Position numbers and translations under genes: made by a program. The notes beneath the pieces are model-generated. The model worked only from the letters and a program-made list of their open reading frames with translations. It did no database searches and was not told where the DNA came from. Of a DNA stretch of 64,000 bases, positions 58,923-64,000 are shown piece by piece (the first letter of the stretch is position 1; the number at the start of each line of letters is the position of its first letter). This DNA is from Kribbella monticola (GTDB taxonomy: Bacteria; Actinomycetota; Actinomycetes; Propionibacteriales; Kribbellaceae): positions 62,001 through 126,000 of the forward strand of contig NZ_QFXK01000039.1 in the NCBI RefSeq assembly GCF_003261635.1, given 5' to 3'.

Positions 58923-60697
58923 TGGCTCTGCAGACCAACGGCCTGTCGCTCGAGGTCGTCGGCCGGGAGATCAGCGGCCGCCCTGTCCCCGGGAAGCCGC
59001 GGCGCCCGGCAGGCCCTTATCTACTGGGGCTTCCAGCTCTCCTGTTGAGCAGCGTCCTGCTGATCCCGATCGCGGTGACCGTGGTGGCCGCCTTCCGCAC
59101 GGCCGACGGGTCCTTCGGCCTCGGCAACTTCGCGGTGATGGGCGACCGTGCCGCATTACATGCCGTAGGCAACAGTCTCGCCTGGGTCGGCGTGGCGCTC
59201 ACACTCGTAGCGGTCGGCTTCTTCCTGGCCCTGCTCAGCTACCGCCTGCCTGGCGTCACGTCGTTTCTCCAACCAGCGTTGGTGATTCCGTTCGCCGTGT
59301 CGGTGCTGGTGTCGGGCGCGACCTTCCGGCTGATCTTCGACCCGGCCCCCGAACACGGCACGGTGACCGCGGTCTTCACCAAGTTGTTCGGCTCCAGCCC
59401 GGTCTGGCTCGGCCAGGGGTTGTTCTGGCTGGTGCTCGTGTCCGCGTTCGGCTGGACCTGGCTCGGGTACGTCGTGTCGCTGTTCCGCGCGGGTCTCGAC
59501 GCCATCCCCGACGACGTGAGCCGGACCATCGCCGCCGAAGGCGTGACCGGCTGGCGGCGGCTCCGCGCTCTCGAACTGCCGATGCTCCGCCCGATCACCG
59601 GTGTGGTGACGTTGACGCTGGTGATCGCAGCCGTCCGGGTATTCGACCTGGTGCTGATCGTCGTTCCCGGCCCGATGCAGCGGGACGCCGATGTCCTCGG
59701 CCTCAACTGGTGGCGAGCGACCAGCGCAGGTGACGACACCGGCCGTACTGCGGCACTCGGCGTGGTCCTCTTCGCCATCGTCGCTGCTGTCGCGGTGATC
59801 GGCGTACGGGGGTTGCGCCGTCGACGCTGGGCGATGCCGGTGTCCGTCGTACCGCCCGACCCGTCGCTACGCCGCCCCAAGCCGAGTCGTCGGGTGCGGC
59901 GAACTGGCTGGGTCGTCGGGTTCCTGGTCAGCCTCTTCTGGATTCTGCCTGCAGTGGTTCTGGTCGCTACTGCGCTGCACTCACCGCGACAGGCGGGCCT
60001 GCGTGGCTGGTGGTCGTCGGAAGGACTCGGATTCTCGTCCTTCAGTGCTGCGGCCAATGCCGGGCTACTGCGCGCCCTGCTCTCCACTGTGTTGATCTCT
60101 GCGATAGCGACCGCGGTACTGCTCGTCATCGCCGTACCGACCGCATACCTCGTCGCCTGGGGTGGATTGCCGACCTGGCTGGGCCGAGTGGTCATGTCGG
60201 CGTTCGTGGTGCTGGCTGTCACGCCGGTCCAGATGTACGCCGCTCCGCTGCGCGATGCGCTGGCCACGGCCGGTCTGGCTGGGTCGCGGGTCTCGCTGGC
60301 TCTGGTCCACGCGGCTGCTGGGCTGCCGTTCGCCGTACTGCTGCTGCGATCCGCCTTCGCATCGGCTCCACCTGCGCTGGTTGCCGAAGCGCTGCAGGGG
60401 CCCGCGCGACAGAGCGCAGTACTGGCGACCGTGCAGCGTGCGTATCGGCCTGCACTGGTCGCCGTTGCTGTGCTCGAGTTCGCCCTGGTGTGGAACGACT
60501 TCATCGTCGGCTTCCTGATCAGCGGAGCCGGTACTACGCCGTTGTCGCTGGTGTTGTGGGGTGAGGCGCGTCAGTTCTCCACGTCGGCGGGGACGGTCGC
60601 AGCGGCTGCTGTCGTCGCGTCGGTGGTGCCGGTCGTGTTGTTGCTGTCCTTCTGGCAGACGGTCGTGCGTGGGCTGACGGTCGGGAGCAAGCCATGA
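58922..60697 (+). CDS. fused double ABC importer permease (MalF-MalG type)
   Basis: A 591-residue membrane protein that joins two binding-protein-dependent permease domains. The first half (GPYLLGLPALLLSSVLLIP to about residue 300) contains the EAA loop AAEGVTGWRRLRALELPMLR. A basic linker (LRRPKPSRRVRRTG) leads to the second half, whose EAA region EALQGPARQSAVLATVQRAY is degenerate before FALVWNDFIVGFL. Normally these are two genes. The ATG overlaps the binding-protein stop (TGATG) and the end overlaps the TPR gene as ATGA. Confidence 0.87.
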   Translation: MALQTNGLSLEVVGREISGRPVPGKPRRPAGPYLLGLPALLLSSVLLIPIAVTVVAAFRTADGSFGLGNFAVMGDRAALHAVGNSLAWVGVALTLVAVGFFLALLSYRLPGVTSFLQPALVIPFAVSVLVSGATFRLIFDPAPEHGTVTAVFTKLFGSSPVWLGQGLFWLVLVSAFGWTWLGYVVSLFRAGLDAIPDDVSRTIAAEGVTGWRRLRALELPMLRPITGVVTLTLVIAAVRVFDLVLIVVPGPMQRDADVLGLNWWRATSAGDDTGRTAALGVVLFAIVAAVAVIGVRGLRRRRWAMPVSVVPPDPSLRRPKPSRRVRRTGWVVGFLVSLFWILPAVVLVATALHSPRQAGLRGWWSSEGLGFSSFSAAANAGLLRALLSTVLISAIATAVLLVIAVPTAYLVAWGGLPTWLGRVVMSAFVVLAVTPVQMYAAPLRDALATAGLAGSRVSLALVHAAAGLPFAVLLLRSAFASAPPALVAEALQGPARQSAVLATVQRAYRPALVAVAVLEFALVWNDFIVGFLISGAGTTPLSLVLWGEARQFSTSAGTVAAAAVVASVVPVVLLLSFWQTVVRGLTVGSKP

Positions 60698-62040
60698 GGT
60701 CACCTGATCCAGCAGCGCCGGTCGAGTCGGCTTCGGCGGAACAGACAGCTTCGGCCGAGGAGAAGCGGGCCAAGCAGGCTAGGCGTCGTGGTGACTTCTT
60801 CGGCATCAGCGCACTGGCCTCGGCCCTGCTGTCCGGGCTTGCCGGCGACAAGTTGTCGCAGAGCCTGGACAGTGGCGGCTGGATCAGCGTCGTCGGCATC
60901 AGCCTGACGATCGGCTTCGCACTGATCTGGGCGATCTACAACGCACCAGTCGGCCTGCGGAGGTACAGGGCCTGGCGGGTAGCGGCACCGCACCAGGTGA
61001 CTGAACTGCACGCTGCTGCGGAGGAAGCCGAGCAGTGGCTGGTCTCCTTGGGCTCAGACGCGGGAGGGATGGCAGCTGCGGAGTGGTTCGAGCAGAACGA
61101 GCCCCGACTGCGGGAGCTGCTGTTCGCTGAGAAGCCGCATGAGGACGTGGCTGACGACGTCGCCAGGATCTGTGACGCACTGGACGCCTGGTACGTCCGC
61201 AAGCGCGCAGCCGGTGAGCTGCTGGCGATGAGCGAGCACCTCGCCGCCTTCGCCGACGGTTGCGGTCGCCGCGATCTGGCCGAAGTCGCCGCGGCGCGCG
61301 CGGCCACGGCGTACAGGTTGATGGGTGATCTCGAAGCGGCGAGTACGCGGCTGGGGATCTCCGACAACGTCGCACCCGCCAGACGAGGACACAGCCGTAC
61401 TGCGGCGGCGCTGACGACCCGTCGACAGGTAGAGCGCGCGTTGCTTCACCTTGCCCGAGCCGAGACCGCTCCGGCCGGGAACGACCGGGACGAGGCGGTG
61501 CTGAACGCGAGGGACCGGCTGGACGATGCACGGCTCAGCAGACCCGGTCCCGACTTGGCCGGCGACGTCGCGATCCTGATCAACCTCGCGATAGTCCACC
61601 TGCATCAACAGGACCCAGCAGGTGCGCTCGATCAGCTACGACCCGCAGCCGCACGAGCAAGCGCGGGTGGAGATGTCAGCGGCCAGGCGCACGCACTCGA
61701 GCTGACCGGCGTGGCCGCGTGGATGCAGCGGAGCCCACACGAGGCGCGGCAGTGGTGGGAACACGCAGAACACCTGTACGCCGAGATCGACGAGCGCGAA
61801 GGTCGCGCCCGATGCCTGCAGCACCTCGGATCGGCCGCCGTGCTCATGGGCGAACTGGACAGAGCACGAGAGCTCCTTGAGCAGAGCGCACTACTCCGAG
61901 GCGGTGCCTCGGAGGACCATCCGCTCCTCCTGAAATACCTGTCCGCCGCTCACGACGGCGACGTACCGCTGGTCATCGACGAAACCCCGCACCGAGCCAC
62001 CAACTGGCTCCGCCGTCTCCTCACCCGCTTGCGGCGATAG
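60694..62040 (+). CDS. membrane-anchored TPR protein of the importer-like operon
   Basis: A 448-residue protein. A charged N-terminus (SAEEKRAKQARRRGDFFG) is followed by one or two hydrophobic segments (SALASALLSGLAGDKL; ISVVGISLTIGFALIWAIY). The rest is helical with TPR-like repeats toward the C-terminus (LQHLGSAAVLMGELDRAREL). The start overlaps the fused permease stop. Its role is unknown. Placement suggests it works with the unusual transporter, perhaps as a scaffold. Confidence 0.8.
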   Translation: MRSPDPAAPVESASAEQTASAEEKRAKQARRRGDFFGISALASALLSGLAGDKLSQSLDSGGWISVVGISLTIGFALIWAIYNAPVGLRRYRAWRVAAPHQVTELHAAAEEAEQWLVSLGSDAGGMAAAEWFEQNEPRLRELLFAEKPHEDVADDVARICDALDAWYVRKRAAGELLAMSEHLAAFADGCGRRDLAEVAAARAATAYRLMGDLEAASTRLGISDNVAPARRGHSRTAAALTTRRQVERALLHLARAETAPAGNDRDEAVLNARDRLDDARLSRPGPDLAGDVAILINLAIVHLHQQDPAGALDQLRPAAARASAGGDVSGQAHALELTGVAAWMQRSPHEARQWWEHAEHLYAEIDEREGRARCLQHLGSAAVLMGELDRARELLEQSALLRGGASEDHPLLLKYLSAAHDGDVPLVIDETPHRATNWLRRLLTRLRR

Positions 62041-62198
62041 GTGGGGCTCCGCCCCGGACCTGGCGAGGCGAAGGCCGGCGGTTCCGCCGGAGGCGACCCG
62101 CTGGAGGGCTTCGACTGAGAGCTTGTCTGCTGGTCGGGATGGAAGGGTTGTGGATGGCCTTCCGTGGTTTGTCGGTGGGATCGCCTAGGTTGGCGGGC

Positions 62199-63611
62199 AT
62201 GGTGAAGGCAGCGGCGCAGACCAGGTCGAAGACGGCGGGCAAGTCGCCCTTCGCGTGCAGCGAGTGCGGCTGGACGACGCCTCGCTGGATCGGACGCTGC
62301 GGCGAATGCCAGGCCTGGGGCACGGTCGCCGAGGTCGGCGCGCCCAAGGCCGCCCGGATCACGGCCGGTCCGGTCTCGTCGCCCGCGATGCCGATCGCCC
62401 AGGTCTCGGCAGTCGAGGCCGAGTCGCGTCCGACCGGCATCGGTGAGCTGGACCGCGTCCTCGGCGGTGGGGTCGTCCCGGGCGCGGTGATCCTGCTCGC
62501 CGGTGAGCCAGGTGTCGGCAAGTCCACGCTGTTGCTCGAAGTCGCGGCCCAGTCGGCGCGGCAAGGGCACCGCACGCTCTACGTTTCCGGCGAGGAGTCT
62601 GCCGCCCAGGTCCGGCTGCGCGCCGGGCGCACCGACGCTCTCGTCGACGAACTCTTCCTGGCCGCCGAGACCGACCTGGGTGCCGTCGTCGGTCAGGTCG
62701 ACGCGGTGGAACCGGTCTTCCTGGTGATCGACTCCGTGCAGACGATGGCCCATCCCGAGGTCGACGGCGCGCCGGGCGGCGTCACCCAGGTCCGCGAGGT
62801 CACGGGCGCCCTGGTCCGGCTCGCCAAGGAGCGCAACATCGCGGTCGTGCTGGTCGGCCACGTCACCAAGGACGGCGCGATCGCCGGACCGCGGATGCTG
62901 GAGCACCTGGTCGACGTCGTACTCGCGTTCGACGGCGACCGGCACTCGGGCTTCCGGATGGTCCGCGCGACCAAGAACCGGTTCGGCCCGTCCGACGAGG
63001 TGGGCTGTTTCGACATGGTCGACACCGGCATCGTCGAGGTCAGCGACCCGACCGGCCTGTTCGTCTCGGAGCACGCCGAGCCGGTCGCGGGCACCTGCGT
63101 CACGGTGATGATGGAAGGCCGGCGCCCGCTGCTCGCCGAAGTACAGGCTCTTGTCGGTCCGTCGGCGGCACCACAACCACGGCGTACGACGTCCGGGCTC
63201 GAGTCGTCCCGCGTCGCGATGGTGCTGGCCGTGCTCGGCAACCGGGCCGGCCTGAAACTGAGCGATCAGGAGGTGTACGTCGCGACCGTCGGCGGGGTGA
63301 AGATCACCGAACCGGTCGCGGACCTCGCGGTGGCGATCTCGGTCGCGTCGTCGGTGATGGACCGGCCGATCCACCCCGGCCTGATCGCGATCGGCGAGGT
63401 CGGCCTGGCCGGTGAGGTCCGCCGGGTCGGCGGTCTGGAGAAACGACTGGCCGAGGCGGCCCGGCTCGGCTTCACCAAGGCGATCATCCCCGCCGACGTA
63501 CCGAACCGGTCGAAGGACTCCAAACCGATGGACATGCAGGCGAAGTACGGTCTGCGCACCTTCGCGGCCGGCGACATCCGCGCCGCCCTCCTCGCCGCCG
63601 GCCTGGGCTGA
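62199..63611 (+). CDS. radA: DNA repair protein RadA
   Basis: A 470-residue RecA-like ATPase of recombination and branch migration. The N-terminal zinc finger is FACSECGWTTPRWIGRCGEC, Walker A LLAGEPGVGKSTLLLEV, the RadA-specific ATKNRFGPSDEVG is present, and the Lon-like C-terminal domain includes GEVGLAGEVRRVGGLEKRL. The ATG at 62199 is used because MVKAAAQTRSK leads directly into the finger. The last codons begin a 33-bp tandem repeat that extends past the stop. Confidence 0.96.
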   Translation: MVKAAAQTRSKTAGKSPFACSECGWTTPRWIGRCGECQAWGTVAEVGAPKAARITAGPVSSPAMPIAQVSAVEAESRPTGIGELDRVLGGGVVPGAVILLAGEPGVGKSTLLLEVAAQSARQGHRTLYVSGEESAAQVRLRAGRTDALVDELFLAAETDLGAVVGQVDAVEPVFLVIDSVQTMAHPEVDGAPGGVTQVREVTGALVRLAKERNIAVVLVGHVTKDGAIAGPRMLEHLVDVVLAFDGDRHSGFRMVRATKNRFGPSDEVGCFDMVDTGIVEVSDPTGLFVSEHAEPVAGTCVTVMMEGRRPLLAEVQALVGPSAAPQPRRTTSGLESSRVAMVLAVLGNRAGLKLSDQEVYVATVGGVKITEPVADLAVAISVASSVMDRPIHPGLIAIGEVGLAGEVRRVGGLEKRLAEAARLGFTKAIIPADVPNRSKDSKPMDMQAKYGLRTFAAGDIRAALLAAGLG

Positions 63612-63693
63612 CGCCTGCTTCGGATGACCGCCGGCCTGGGCTGACGCCTGCCTCGGTTGACCGCCGGCCTGGGCTGACGCCTGCCTCGGTTGA
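63595..63693. repeat. three 33-bp tandem copies starting in the radA 3-prime end
   Basis: Copies lie at 63595-63627, 63628-63660 and 63661-63693, followed by a partial fourth. Each begins CCGCCGGCCTGGGCTGA, so each repeats the last codons and stop of radA. Copies 2 and 3 are identical and differ from copy 1 at two bases. Confidence 0.92.
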
Positions 63694-63711
63694 CCGCCGG
63701 CCCGCTCGGGG

Positions 63712-63731
63712 GCTGTGGTCCGAACCACAGC
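63712..63731 (+). terminator. hairpin downstream of radA
   Basis: GCTGTGGT and ACCACAGC form a perfect 8-bp stem around a CCGA tetraloop, just past the tandem repeats and about 100 nt after the radA stop. No U-tract. It is the most likely end of the radA message. Confidence 0.6.
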
Positions 63732-63818
63732 TCTGCCCTGCGGTGAGACGGGGTCAAACCGCCGGACCGCTGAAAGTACTCTAGGAACGGCCCCTGTACT
63801 GCGAAGTGAGCGCGGCCG

Positions 63819-63833
63819 GTAGACACTGTCTAC
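63819..63833. promoter_or_regulatory. perfect palindrome upstream of the fabH-like gene
   Basis: GTAGACA-C-TGTCTAC is a 15-bp inverted repeat with a single central base, 69 nt before the ATG. GTAGACAC looks unlike the surrounding GC-rich sequence. It is a candidate operator for a TetR-type lipid regulator; the protein is not in this window. Confidence 0.6.
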
Positions 63834-63902
63834 GATCATGGCGGACAATACCTACGCGCCGAACCGCAGGCCCCCTGCCCCGTCCACCGGAGGAGCACTC
63901 GT

Positions 63903-64000
63903 ATGACCGGATCCAAAGTCGTCGCCCTCGGCCACTACCAGCCCGAGCGGGTGCTCACGAACGCCGAACTCGCCACGATGGTCGACACGAACGACGAGTG
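63903..64000 (+). CDS. beta-ketoacyl-ACP synthase III-like protein (N-terminal part, cut by window end)
   Basis: GGAGGAG precedes an ATG at 63903. The visible 32 residues, including KVVALGHYQPERVLTN and TMVDTNDEW, match the start of FabH-type condensing enzymes (GxYxPxxxxTN...DExW). The catalytic Cys lies beyond the window. FabH starts fatty-acid synthesis from acyl-CoA; a specialised KASIII homologue is also possible. Confidence 0.8.
   Translation, partial: MTGSKVVALGHYQPERVLTNAELATMVDTNDE

Noticed and set aside
63595..63693. CRISPR-like array
   Set aside because: The copies are directly adjacent with no spacers, and no cas genes are present.
61950..63848. Long minus-strand frame with an 11-residue Gln/Ala repeat opposite radA
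   Set aside because: It is antisense to radA, whose motifs are unmistakable. The repeat is only the reverse reading of the 33-bp tandem copies.

Overview
The window is high-GC actinobacterial DNA. It shows GTG and TTG starts, many 1-4 nt start/stop overlaps, several probably leaderless mRNAs, an AfsR/SARP regulator, XRE-NB-ARC-TPR proteins, an ECF42-type sigma factor, F420-type oxidoreductases and a 33-residue bS22 ribosomal protein. Gene content and style fit a soil actinomycete of the Nocardioidaceae/Kribbella kind. That placement is inference and was not checked by any search.

Backbone. One minus-strand series runs through the window in the order of the Mycobacterium tuberculosis Rv0496-Rv0502 neighbourhood (from memory). 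From right to left it is Ppx/GppA phosphatase (47030-47971), sugar-phosphate-isomerase-like protein (46141-47007), proC (17569-18372), BldC-like HTH (10882-11097), bS22 (1182-1283), SDR epimerase (109-1116) and the start of a possible acyltransferase (1-116). The divergent Cys-rich gene at 48099 matches Rv0495c. A cluster of a few kb in mycobacteria is here spread over about 48 kb by blocks of accessory genes.

Left part (1.4-18.4 kb). Acetyltransferases, a SARP regulator, an alpha/beta hydrolase, WYL, HxlR and MarR regulators, an AIM24 protein, a Nudix hydrolase, an amidohydrolase, AcuC deacetylase, a secreted SGNH esterase, and trpS behind a complete Trp attenuator. An IF-1 paralogue follows, behind a short upstream ORF and alternative hairpins.

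Accessory core (18.5-41.6 kb). Two consecutive copies of a module (small secreted protein converging on an 842-residue NB-ARC-TPR protein). Then a scar made of two DNA-ligase remnants and two recombinase remnants that bracket a TetR/SDR/alcohol dehydrogenase/XRE/Tat-hydrolase cargo. Then an SDR/IclR pair, a kinase-like gene, an arsenic-resistance island (ArsC, ArsR, flavoprotein, MFS, CC-motif protein, ACR3-like permease) and an ECF42 sigma factor with its YCII/DGPF partner.

Right part (41.6-64 kb). Proline dehydrogenase, an ABC-2 exporter with a TetR gene, the ppx cluster, an epimerase, a VOC protein coupled to peptidase E, a wax-ester-synthase-like acyltransferase, a GH20 hexosaminidase, MFS, GNAT and methyltransferase genes. 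Next is a four-gene coupled operon resembling a sugar ABC importer with a degenerate ATPase, a fused double permease and a TPR membrane protein. radA and the start of a fabH-like gene close the window. No tRNA, rRNA or CRISPR array was seen.
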